In this document: positions 44,371-51,769 of the stretch, piece after piece
Layout: each line of letters starts with the position of its first letter
How positions within the stretch are numbered: position 1 is the first letter of the stretch
Made by a program: the position numbers and the translations under genes
The notes under the pieces: generated by a model
Seen by the model: only the letters and a program-made list of their open reading frames with translations
Database searches by the model: none
Told to the model about the DNA's origin: nothing
DNA from: CAYVTZ01 sp964454685
GTDB lineage: Bacteria; Bacillota; Clostridia; Christensenellales; Christensenellaceae
Reading direction: 5' to 3'
Assembly: GCA_964454685.1 (NCBI GenBank)
Contig: CAYVTZ010000013.1
Location: forward strand, 1 to 64,000
DNA: 64,000 bases

Positions 44371-44682
44371 TTACAGGGACATGCGCATTACTTCGTTGTA
44401 GGCATCCACCACTTTGTTTCTGACCTGAATCACCATGTTCAGCGCCAGTTCGGATTTTGTGCCGTCAATCATCACCTGCGCAATGTTGTCCACTTCACCC
44501 GCAAGCAACGCCTGCGTTCCCTCTTGCGACACCGTGCTCAGTTGATCCGCTTGCGCAATCGCATTGCTCAGCATGCCCTTGAATCCGGCATCCGGCATCG
44601 TTTCATCCGCATTTTGCGAGGGTGATATTTTGGTCGCCTGATATAATTCCGAAGGAGATGCGATAGGATTAATGCTCGCCAT
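44371..44682 (-). CDS. fliE: Flagellar hook-basal body protein FliE
   Basis: 103 residues. Links the MS ring to the rod. The C-terminal helix region (LAGEVDNIAQVMIDGTKSELALNMVIQVRNKVVDAYNEVMRMSL) is the family signature. ATG at 44682 is chosen because it follows GAGGAA; an in-frame start 7 codons earlier overlaps flgC. It is last in the flgB-flgC-fliE run and is followed by a terminator, not by fliF. Confidence 0.94.
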   Translation of the reverse strand: MASINPIASPSELYQATKISPSQNADETMPDAGFKGMLSNAIAQADQLSTVSQEGTQALLAGEVDNIAQVMIDGTKSELALNMVIQVRNKVVDAYNEVMRMSL

Positions 44683-44692
44683 GCTTATTTCC

Positions 44693-45130
44693 TCACTTTC
44701 CAATTTCCAGTGCGTTCATTGCCATGCTTTTGGTTGCGTTAAACACGGTAATGTTTGCGTCGTAAGAGCGTGTAGCAGACATCATGTCCACCATCTCGCG
44801 CGCCAACTCAACGTTGGGCAACCGCACATAGCCAAATTCGTCCGCATCCGGATGCGTCGGATTGTAGTCCAGTTTGAAAGGAGATTCATCCTCTCCAATC
44901 TCCGTTACACGCACCCCGCTTCCCGTACTGCCGGCAAGTGATTGATTCAGCTGCTGCGAAAAACTCGCGCCGTCCCGCTGCTGAAACACCACATATCTTC
45001 TGCGATAGGGCTGTCCTTCCGCATTTCTGGTGGTGTTAATGTTTGCAACATTTTCAGAGATTACGTCCATACGCAGCCGCTGTGCGCTCAACGCAGAACC
45101 CGAAATATCCAAAGATGATAAAAATGCCAT
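44693..45130 (-). CDS. flgC: Flagellar rod protein FlgC
   Basis: 145 residues. N-terminal SGSALSAQRLRMDVISENVANINTTRNAEGQPYRRR and C-terminal NVELAREMVDMMSATRSYDANITVFN are classic FlgC. Exported rod component. It lies 24 bases after flgB and overlaps the upstream coding of fliE only at an unused start. Confidence 0.96.
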   Translation of the reverse strand: MAFLSSLDISGSALSAQRLRMDVISENVANINTTRNAEGQPYRRRYVVFQQRDGASFSQQLNQSLAGSTGSGVRVTEIGEDESPFKLDYNPTHPDADEFGYVRLPNVELAREMVDMMSATRSYDANITVFNATKSMAMNALEIGK

Positions 45131-45154
45131 CTCTCATGCCTCCTTCACTGCTTG

Positions 45155-45556
45155 TTACTGTCCACGAATCGCCATGCGCAGTTGATTAAACTGTCCGTTG
45201 ATTTTCCGCATGATCGTGTTGTAGTAAATAACGTTCTTTGCAAAATCTGTCATTTCCTGATCGATATCCACATTGTTCCCATCCATGCGATATGTGGTAT
45301 TCGCCTTCATCACAACTTCACCCTTGACCGCGCCCACGTCCGATTCACCGAAGTTCATGTGTGTCGCGCGCGTCCGCTTCATGGTGAAGTCATCCTCACC
45401 GCCAAGCGCTTTTTTATACAGATCCTCAAATTCGACCCCAGCCGCTTTAAAGTTCGGCGTGTCTACATTAGCGACGTTATCCAGTATGGTGCGATTGCGC
45501 AACCACGATGCTTCCAAGCCGTTTTCCAGCGGCTTAATTCCGTCAAACATACCCAT
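45155..45556 (-). CDS. flgB: Flagellar rod protein FlgB
   Basis: 133 residues. NRTILDNVANVDTPNFKAAGVEFEDL at residues 20-46 is the family motif, and the C-terminus (VDIDQEMTDFAKNVIYYNTIMRKINGQFNQLRMAI) is conserved. First protein of the rod. It lies 15 bases after cheV, so a promoter would be inside or upstream of cheV. Confidence 0.96.
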   Translation of the reverse strand: MGMFDGIKPLENGLEASWLRNRTILDNVANVDTPNFKAAGVEFEDLYKKALGGEDDFTMKRTRATHMNFGESDVGAVKGEVVMKANTTYRMDGNNVDIDQEMTDFAKNVIYYNTIMRKINGQFNQLRMAIRGQ

Positions 45557-45571
45557 TGTGGCAACTCCTTT

Positions 45572-46534
45572 TTACAGCCTCATCATATCCGGCATCGTGA
45601 TGTCATACTGCGACAGCAGATGGTCAACAACCTCCACCAGATGTCCGATCTCCGGCTTGGACAGCTGCTCATCCGCACCGAGTTTTTTTCCTTTGATCCG
45701 CATTTCTTCGTTGACCAGCGAGGAGAAAATCACCAGCGGCAACGATTTCAAAACCGGGTCCGACTTCACCAGCTTGGTCAAACGGTGCCCGTCCATTTGC
45801 GGCATTTCAATATCCGTAATCACCAGCGAAACCTGCTCCTTGATGGATGGCAAATCTCCGCCGCATTCATTTCTGATTTCACGCAGATATTCCCACGCTT
45901 CCTCACCATTGTCTTTCTTGACCGTGTTCGTGTAGCCGGCTTTGGTCAGGCACTGAATAATCATGGCGGACAGCAGTGCGGAGTCCTCCACAATCAGGAT
46001 CGGGCGCTCATCCTTCGAGCGCACACCCAGCGCATCAATTTCACCAATTTGAATTCCGGTCTCCGGCGCAATGTCCGCAACGATCTTCTCAAAATCCAAA
46101 ATGGTAATCAAACGGTTTTCAAACCGCGCCAGTCCGGTTACAATGCCCTCCTGACCACCATAGATGGTTTTGTCGGGCTTCTCGATCGCCTCCCACGAGA
46201 TGCGGTCAATGCCTTCCACCGTATGCACGCGAAAAGCAATGTGCAGTTGGTTGAAGTTGGTCACAATAAACAAGTCTTTGGCTGTGTCGTGATCCGCATC
46301 CATGCCCAGATACAAGGGTAGATTGATCAATGTAATGATTGTGTCTCTCGGCTTGAATACACCCTCGATCGCCGGATGCACGTGCGGCATTTTTTTAACA
46401 GTATGCGGGTTCATGATCTCCCGAATCTTTGCTACATTGATGCCAAACGTATTCCCTGCGATCGTGAACTCCATGATTTCGATTTCATTGGTTCCCGATT
46501 CCAGCAGAATTTCCTGATTTTTATTCAACTCCAT
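45572..46534 (-). CDS. cheV: Chemotaxis coupling protein CheV
   Basis: 320 residues: a CheW-like domain (about 15-165, with FGINVAKIREIM and the GVFKPRDTIITLINL pattern) followed by a receiver domain (about 180-310) with LIVEDSALL, the phosphorylated aspartate in LVITDIEMPQMDG and FSSLVNEE. It couples receptors to CheA. ATG at 46534 follows GAGGAGAAC. No CheA or CheW is in the window. It is placed next to the hemerythrin gene. Confidence 0.93.
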   Translation of the reverse strand: MELNKNQEILLESGTNEIEIMEFTIAGNTFGINVAKIREIMNPHTVKKMPHVHPAIEGVFKPRDTIITLINLPLYLGMDADHDTAKDLFIVTNFNQLHIAFRVHTVEGIDRISWEAIEKPDKTIYGGQEGIVTGLARFENRLITILDFEKIVADIAPETGIQIGEIDALGVRSKDERPILIVEDSALLSAMIIQCLTKAGYTNTVKKDNGEEAWEYLREIRNECGGDLPSIKEQVSLVITDIEMPQMDGHRLTKLVKSDPVLKSLPLVIFSSLVNEEMRIKGKKLGADEQLSKPEIGHLVEVVDHLLSQYDITMPDMMRL

Positions 46535-46628
46535 AACCGTTCTCCTCTTTTCAATCGCCAATTTCACAGGTCAGCGATCATTCGTCTTTTTGAGCAACGC
46601 ATGGGGAGCACGAACTAAAATTCGTTCC

Positions 46629-47030
46629 TCACACCTGCGCAAGGAATGTGCCGAATTTCCTATCCTCCACTTTGATATGCGTCACCAGCCACGTGCCTAC
46701 ATTCGCATTCACCTTTGCCAGAAGCCCAATCGTCTCGCCTGTCTTATTGTACTCCAGTACCATCTCCCGCGTTGTGCGTGCAAACGCATCGTGCATTTGC
46801 TTATGCGCCACACGCGCCGGGTACTGATGCTGCGTGTGTAAGTTCTGCTCATCCCGAAAATGTTTTTCGATATAGTCCTGCAAAAACTTCAAGGTGCAGT
46901 CAATTTTCTGTCTGCCTGCGCCGCTGCTGCAAGCCGCTCCCAGTTCGTTCATGATGCGGAACAATTCCTTATGCTGTGCATCAACCAGCGCTTCTCCAAT
47001 TTCCAAATCCTTTGTAAAAACATATGCCAT
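46629..47030 (-). CDS. Bacteriohemerythrin
   Basis: 133 residues, single-domain four-helix di-iron protein that binds oxygen. Ligand motifs are present in order: IGEALVDAQHKELF, HFRDEQ, HKQMHDAF and HIKVED. The ATG at 47030 follows GAAAGGAAAG. It lies inside the flagellar/chemotaxis locus, 94 bases before cheV. Such proteins in motile anaerobes are thought to sense or buffer oxygen, so a link to aerotaxis is plausible but not shown. Confidence 0.9.
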   Translation of the reverse strand: MAYVFTKDLEIGEALVDAQHKELFRIMNELGAACSSGAGRQKIDCTLKFLQDYIEKHFRDEQNLHTQHQYPARVAHKQMHDAFARTTREMVLEYNKTGETIGLLAKVNANVGTWLVTHIKVEDRKFGTFLAQV

Positions 47031-47205
47031 GATTCTTTCCTTTCTACGCACAGGCATGCAGCCCGTCCGCCTAGCCCAGCCAAGGCTATTTCAAATCCCC
47101 CGATGATGTCCAACCCATGATGAAGTGTGCCGTACATAACTCAAGTATATATTATATACCATTTTTACGAAATTTTATACCAATTTTCGATTTTTTTCCG
47201 ACAAA

Positions 47206-48444
47206 TTATTCGCCGTCGTTTCTCATTTCTGTAAAGCTCTTCCACATCTGATCCACCAGATTCATACAGCTGAAATATTTCTCTGCAATGATGTCCTCCT
47301 CGATGCCCAATCGCTCCGCACAATTCGCCATGCTGATCCAGTTCCCTTTTTCGTAATCCAGCACCAGACGATACAAAAGTCCCGCGCGTCCTTCCTGCTT
47401 GGTCAGCGCCTCCACGATGTATGGAGAAATATTCAGCTCCTGCAGCGCTTCCTCCAGTGAAATCTCCATCAAGGAATCGATGGTAGAGAACATCCCCATC
47501 AGATACGCCTCGGATTTATTCAATGGCACATCCTGCGCGTATGCCAAAAGCTCCGAGCACATGCTGGCACGCAAGAAAGATATCTTGATAAATTCGGAAG
47601 GCAATTCTCCCTCGTCGGATTCAAAACTCAAAACATAAATCCACTGACGCAGCTGCGCAATTCCCAGCACCACCAACGCCTGATGTACAGACTCCACACG
47701 CTTGCGCATCGCAAAGTACGCAGAGTTTACCAGCTTGAGCAGCGCGTATGTCAGCGTAACATCCATAGAGATCAAGCTCTCGATCTCGTTGAAATCCGGC
47801 TCTTCCTTTGTCACTTCCACCATCAGCTTAAAGAAGTTGCCCTGATGCGGCTTAACAATGCCTGCCTTCTTGGGCATTTGCATCCCGATATACAAGCCTT
47901 GCACATAATCCACATCCAAAGCGCGCGCAACGTGATACGCTTTTTCTGTATTCACGCTGTACAAGACAACCTTCTTTTGCAGTTTTTTTGCAATGTCGAT
48001 CACGCTTTTCTTTTCCACGTCCATATACTCAAAGTTGATTTTAAGCATATCGATATGATCCAGCGCACTGATCGAGCGCGCATTAAATTCAAATCCTTTG
48101 AGCGCGACCTGATATCCCATCTCACGATATTGCTGCACCATTCTCATGGCTTCGGAGTCCAGCAGCATCTCCTGATCGATTTGGATGATCAATTTCTCAG
48201 AATTGAACATTTCCGGTACTTTGCGTACCAACAGCTTATGCGTAAAATCCACAAATGCCGCCTTGCCGTCCAGCAATCCGTCATTTTGAAACTGCATCAG
48301 CAGCACTTCGATTGCCTTTGCCGCTGCTGCGTCGCCGCCAACGCTATCGTAGCCGCCATCCTCTACATATAGGATTTCATACGCGCATAATTCGCTATTT
48401 TTGTTGTGAATGGGTAATCTTACCACATATGATTGAGACTGCAT
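47206..48444 (-). CDS. EAL-HDOD (YuxH-like) signalling protein
   Basis: 412 residues. Residues 1-200 are an EAL-like domain that lacks the catalytic EAL triplet (AYEILYV in its place), although later EAL-fold segments can be traced (DMLKINFEYM, VDYVQGLYIG), so c-di-GMP hydrolysis is unlikely. Residues about 205-400 are an HDOD domain (DFNEIESLISMDVTLTYALLKLVNSAYF). Such proteins act as signalling scaffolds; a Vibrio relative inhibits motility. It lies between the transglycosylase and the hemerythrin gene. Confidence 0.85.
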   Translation of the reverse strand: MQSQSYVVRLPIHNKNSELCAYEILYVEDGGYDSVGGDAAAAKAIEVLLMQFQNDGLLDGKAAFVDFTHKLLVRKVPEMFNSEKLIIQIDQEMLLDSEAMRMVQQYREMGYQVALKGFEFNARSISALDHIDMLKINFEYMDVEKKSVIDIAKKLQKKVVLYSVNTEKAYHVARALDVDYVQGLYIGMQMPKKAGIVKPHQGNFFKLMVEVTKEEPDFNEIESLISMDVTLTYALLKLVNSAYFAMRKRVESVHQALVVLGIAQLRQWIYVLSFESDEGELPSEFIKISFLRASMCSELLAYAQDVPLNKSEAYLMGMFSTIDSLMEISLEEALQELNISPYIVEALTKQEGRAGLLYRLVLDYEKGNWISMANCAERLGIEEDIIAEKYFSCMNLVDQMWKSFTEMRNDGE

Positions 48445-48456
48445 CCTCGTCCTCCT

Positions 48457-49350
48457 TTAAACCTCTGTCTGTAATCCTGCATATCTGAGCACCCGATCGG
48501 CGTAATCTCTTACCGATTGCGGTATATTCAGGTATTCAGGACTGCTGCTGCTCGTCACATTTCGCTTCGCCACATTGCCCGGTCCCGTGTTATAGGCTGC
48601 CAGTGCCAGTTTTAAGTCTCCGTTATATGTTTTTAAATGTCTTGCAATTTCGTCGGTGCCACACATGATGTTCTGGCGCACATCAAAAATGTCCGTCATC
48701 CCAAATTCCGCAGCATTCTCCGGCATAATCTGCATGATTCCGGATGCCCCAGCGCTGGAAACACAGTTCGGATTAAAGTCAGACTCTGCCTTAATCACTC
48801 CCATGATGACATTGGCGGGAATGCCATAAGTTGCAGACGCCTCGTTGATGATATCCATGTAAGGCGCCGCTTTTTGCAACATACCGTCGCTTGTGTCAAC
48901 TGTTCCGTTGTAGAGCCCCCCGGTTGTGCCGTAGTTATAGTTGTTGCCATACGTGCTGTTGGCCAGCGGTTCCGGCGTTCCACAATAGATACATGCGCGC
49001 CCTGTATAACGCTGCACCATGTTATTGCCTGTTGCAGTCAGCGAATTTAATCCGCTCGCCAGCAGGTTGTTTCCATACATGCTGCTCAATAAATCCGTCT
49101 CACCGGTCAGCATGCCCGAGTTCCCTGTCATTGCAGCGTTCAGCAAAGAAGCATTCAGTGCGGCATCACTCTGCCCTGTTGCATCGCCACCGAGCGCGAC
49201 ATCACCTGCCTCGGTTGTCTGAGCCGTCTGATTCAGTTTTTCGCTCAACAAGGTGTCAAAGCGCACCTGCGGCGCACTTGTCATATTGTCGATTCTCTGC
49301 TTGATTGCCGCTACATTTGCGTAAGCGCGGTTGATTCCTTCCAGTCCCAC
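48457..49350 (-). CDS. Lytic transglycosylase (SLT domain), no Sec signal
   Basis: 297 residues. The C-terminal SLT domain (residues about 165-297) has the catalytic glutamate in IKAESDFNP, then GASGIMQIMPENAAEFG and ALAAYNTGPGNV. The N-terminal half is low-complexity, rich in Asn, Gly and Leu, with a Cys pair (CIYC) and no hydrophobic signal peptide. The GTG at 49350 is chosen because of AAAAAGGAG upstream; the frame extends 9 codons to a TTG inside a terminator. Cleaves peptidoglycan, probably for rod passage; export could be by the flagellar apparatus. Confidence 0.85.
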   Translation of the reverse strand: MGLEGINRAYANVAAIKQRIDNMTSAPQVRFDTLLSEKLNQTAQTTEAGDVALGGDATGQSDAALNASLLNAAMTGNSGMLTGETDLLSSMYGNNLLASGLNSLTATGNNMVQRYTGRACIYCGTPEPLANSTYGNNYNYGTTGGLYNGTVDTSDGMLQKAAPYMDIINEASATYGIPANVIMGVIKAESDFNPNCVSSAGASGIMQIMPENAAEFGMTDIFDVRQNIMCGTDEIARHLKTYNGDLKLALAAYNTGPGNVAKRNVTSSSSPEYLNIPQSVRDYADRVLRYAGLQTEV

Positions 49351-49375
49351 CAGATCATACTCCTTTTTGCTTGCC

Positions 49376-49397
49376 AAAAAATGTGGAATCCTTCCAC
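49376..49397 (-). terminator. Terminator between cheR and transglycosylase
   Basis: On the minus strand GTGGAA and TTCCAC pair around a 3-base loop, followed by ATTTTTT. It may end the fliD-to-cheR transcript. Confidence 0.6.
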
Positions 49398-49430
49398 CTG
49401 CATGCAGTCCTTTGCGTCGTTAAACGGTAT

Positions 49431-50246
49431 TTACACCTTCTGATAAATAGAAGGTTGCACATACTTAAATCCATTATAGCTCTTTCCGAGCGTTTCGGAA
49501 AGCCCAATAAAAAAATATCCTCCGGGCAATAGCGCATCGTAAAATCTTTTTGTCAGCGCCTGTCGCGTTTCATTGTCAAAATAAATCATCACATTACGGC
49601 AGAATATGACATGAAACTTCTGTTTAAAGCGGAATTCCGGCTCCATCAGATTAAATTTGCGGTAGATCACTTCTTTTTTGATTGCCGGCTTTACTTCATA
49701 GTCCGGCCCCTCTTTGTGCACAAAATATTTGCCCTTCCATGTGGGCGGTATTTTGGTCATTCTTTCTTCCGGATAAACCCCTTGTTGTGCGATGCGCAGC
49801 ACGCGATCCGAGATGTCCGTGGCCAAAACGCGCGTATCCATGCCGCGCTTGTTCCCGCCGAAGTAGTCATCCAGCAGCATAGCAATGGTGAACGGTTCCT
49901 CGCCGGAGGAACATCCCGCGCTCCAAATTCCGAGGCTGTTGTCTCTCACTCTGGGAAGAATTTCCGGAAGCGCAATATTCTTCAAAAAATCGAAATGATG
50001 CTCTTCCCGATAAAAATAAGTAAAGTTTGTCGTCAATCGTGTAATGATGAGCGACAAATCCTCCCCAGTCGTATCCTTTTCCATGTGATCCATAAAATCG
50101 GAAAAAGACCCGTATCCTTTCTTCTGCAAAATGGTTGCCATGCGCCCTTCAATCAACAACCTTTTTTGCGCAAGATTGATTCCGAATCTCCGATACATAA
50201 AATCACGCATCCTCTGAAACTCGCTGTCTGTTAATTTCATGTACAC
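49431..50246 (-). CDS. cheR: Chemotaxis receptor methyltransferase CheR
   Basis: 271 residues. Adds methyl groups from SAM to receptor glutamates. The N-terminal helical domain (1-75) precedes the Rossmann domain with the SAM motif WSAGCSSGEEPFTIAM near residue 108 and FCRNVMIYFD near 212. It counteracts CheB, whose gene is 7 kb away in the same locus. ATG start. Confidence 0.95.
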   Translation of the reverse strand: MYMKLTDSEFQRMRDFMYRRFGINLAQKRLLIEGRMATILQKKGYGSFSDFMDHMEKDTTGEDLSLIITRLTTNFTYFYREEHHFDFLKNIALPEILPRVRDNSLGIWSAGCSSGEEPFTIAMLLDDYFGGNKRGMDTRVLATDISDRVLRIAQQGVYPEERMTKIPPTWKGKYFVHKEGPDYEVKPAIKKEVIYRKFNLMEPEFRFKQKFHVIFCRNVMIYFDNETRQALTKRFYDALLPGGYFFIGLSETLGKSYNGFKYVQPSIYQKV

Positions 50247-50369
50247 CGCCTTCTACGCTTTTCATTCGAGCATACTGCGTCGCTTCAAACGCAGCTCCCT
50301 GATATATGCGCAAACAGCCTTCTTCACCCGCACCAACCAAAGCGGCCGCTGCGTATGCGTCAAAGGCCT

Positions 50370-50816
50370 TTATAAATACATATCTACGAGCAATCCTCGA
50401 ATATCATCCACCTCATCCAGCAGGCTGATATTGTCCTTTTCCTCGCTTAATATTTTTTTCGTCAAGCTGTCCAGTTTTTCATTCACCGTCTTGATCATCG
50501 CAAAAATCTTGCTTCTTCCGTTTGGTCCCAGCTTGCCTTCTTTGTGGAAAGCAAAGCCGTTGCTCACCGTCTCATTAATCAGCTTTGTGATGTTCTCACG
50601 ATACTTTTGCAGCTCGCTCATATCCGCCCGCTCTTTGATCCGTTTTCCTTGTTCCTCAATGGTACGCACCAGCCCCTCAATCTGCCGCATGTAAACATGC
50701 TCGGATTCATTGGTCAACGCGCTTTTGAACACAAGCTCGGAACTATGAGCGCTTGATTCCGATTCCAGTTTGGTTATGGTTTCAAGCGGTATGTTATTGA
50801 TATTTTGTACTTTCAC
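50370..50816 (-). CDS. YaaR-family (DUF327) protein
   Basis: 148 residues. The C-terminus LLDEVDDIRGLLVDMYL is the near-invariant ending of the YaaR/DUF327 family, and the helical body fits too. The start is GTG with a weak ribosome site (AAAAGAAA). YaaR-like genes often lie in flagellar or nucleoid loci in Clostridia; the function is unknown. The 120 bases downstream to cheR show no gene. Confidence 0.8.
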   Translation of the reverse strand: MKVQNINNIPLETITKLESESSAHSSELVFKSALTNESEHVYMRQIEGLVRTIEEQGKRIKERADMSELQKYRENITKLINETVSNGFAFHKEGKLGPNGRSKIFAMIKTVNEKLDSLTKKILSEEKDNISLLDEVDDIRGLLVDMYL

Positions 50817-50912
50817 TTTCTTTTGACCAGACCGTTGTCCTGCCGCCTTTCACGCTTTCCGACTCATGCCTCCCATCGCGCCAGCGCATCGTCATATCGC
50901 TGTCAAAAGGCA

Positions 50913-51329
50913 TTATTTCAAATGGTCAAGTATGCTCCCTTCCTGAAACTCGTCCACACTGTACATCTGCTTACTGTACGCGGTGATGGTTTCCCGATCC
51001 TGTTTGTTGGCGGACAGTTTGGATTTATAGTATTCCAGTATGCCGTCCATCTTTCCTACGTTTTGTTCTTCCAAAGATTGAATCTGTTGCAAGAGCTCAT
51101 TGCACAGCCATTCAAAATTGGCTTCTTCCTCATTGGCAGCCGCGGGCAAGTTTCCTAATGCAGTCACCTGTGCAATCACAGTCGCCCGCGCATCCAAACG
51201 CGCTTCAATTTCGGCAAAAACAGATTCGACATTTTCTTCCTGCAACAACGCAGAAACCTCTTGGGTCTGCTTCAAAAATTGTTGCAAAAGTTCTACTTTC
51301 TGCTTCCGCTGCTCCAGCCGATTGCTCAT
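50913..51329 (-). CDS. FliT-like flagellar chaperone
   Basis: 138 residues, almost all helical and coiled-coil-like, acidic (EQRKQKVELLQQFLKQTQEVSALLQEENVES). No strong family motif is seen. Its place directly after fliS (4 bases) is that of fliT in Bacillus, so it probably is the FliD chaperone or a FlgN-family relative. Assignment is by position and helical content. Confidence 0.6.
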   Translation of the reverse strand: MSNRLEQRKQKVELLQQFLKQTQEVSALLQEENVESVFAEIEARLDARATVIAQVTALGNLPAAANEEEANFEWLCNELLQQIQSLEEQNVGKMDGILEYYKSKLSANKQDRETITAYSKQMYSVDEFQEGSILDHLK

Positions 51330-51332
51330 TTC

Positions 51333-51743
51333 TTATTCCTCGTCCCCATGAACAAATGTCTTGTTCTCTACCGTCGTCTTCACTTCATTCCATGCGTCGC
51401 AGAGTGCACCCAGCATTTCAATAATCGGATCCAGACGCTCCACATCCTTATTGAAGTTAATGTCTACCATTTCATCGATCATAAACTGATATAACTCCAG
51501 CAGATTGTTGGAAATGGGGATGGACATATTCAGGCTGCGCACCAGCTCCAGTATGATGTCCTCTGCACGCTCAATGCAGGCAGAGACCTTGTCCAGCTCA
51601 TTGCTTTCTTTGTGGATTTTCGCCAGCTTCAACTGCTTGATGCAGCCCTCGTAGAGCATCACAATCAGCTCTACGGGGCTCGCAGTTGAAACATAATCCT
51701 GCTTATATTTGTTTTGAATGTTCGCCGTTGCATAAAATGCCAT
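51333..51743 (-). CDS. fliS: Flagellin export chaperone FliS
   Basis: 136 residues. YATANIQNKYKQDYVSTASPVELIVMLYEGCIKQLKLAK is the standard FliS N-terminus, and LYQFMIDEMVDINFNKDVERLDPIIEML is a conserved helix. It caps the flagellin C-terminus before export. It starts 26 bases after fliD. Confidence 0.96.
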   Translation of the reverse strand: MAFYATANIQNKYKQDYVSTASPVELIVMLYEGCIKQLKLAKIHKESNELDKVSACIERAEDIILELVRSLNMSIPISNNLLELYQFMIDEMVDINFNKDVERLDPIIEMLGALCDAWNEVKTTVENKTFVHGDEE

Positions 51744-51769
51744 ACGTTCTTACCTCACCTTTGTTTCGC

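Noticed and set aside
45152..46321. Long plus-strand open frame of 389 codons opposite flgB and cheV
   Set aside because: It is an antisense shadow of two clearly conserved genes; the product is His/Arg-rich with no family, and there is no ribosome site.
47031..47140. Possible c-di-GMP riboswitch before the hemerythrin gene
   Set aside because: The conserved GEMM core and tetraloop-receptor sequences were not found, only generic stems.
49351..49377. Longer transglycosylase start at TTG 49377
   Set aside because: It overlaps the T run of a terminator and lacks a ribosome site; the GTG at 49350 has AAAAAGGAG at normal spacing.
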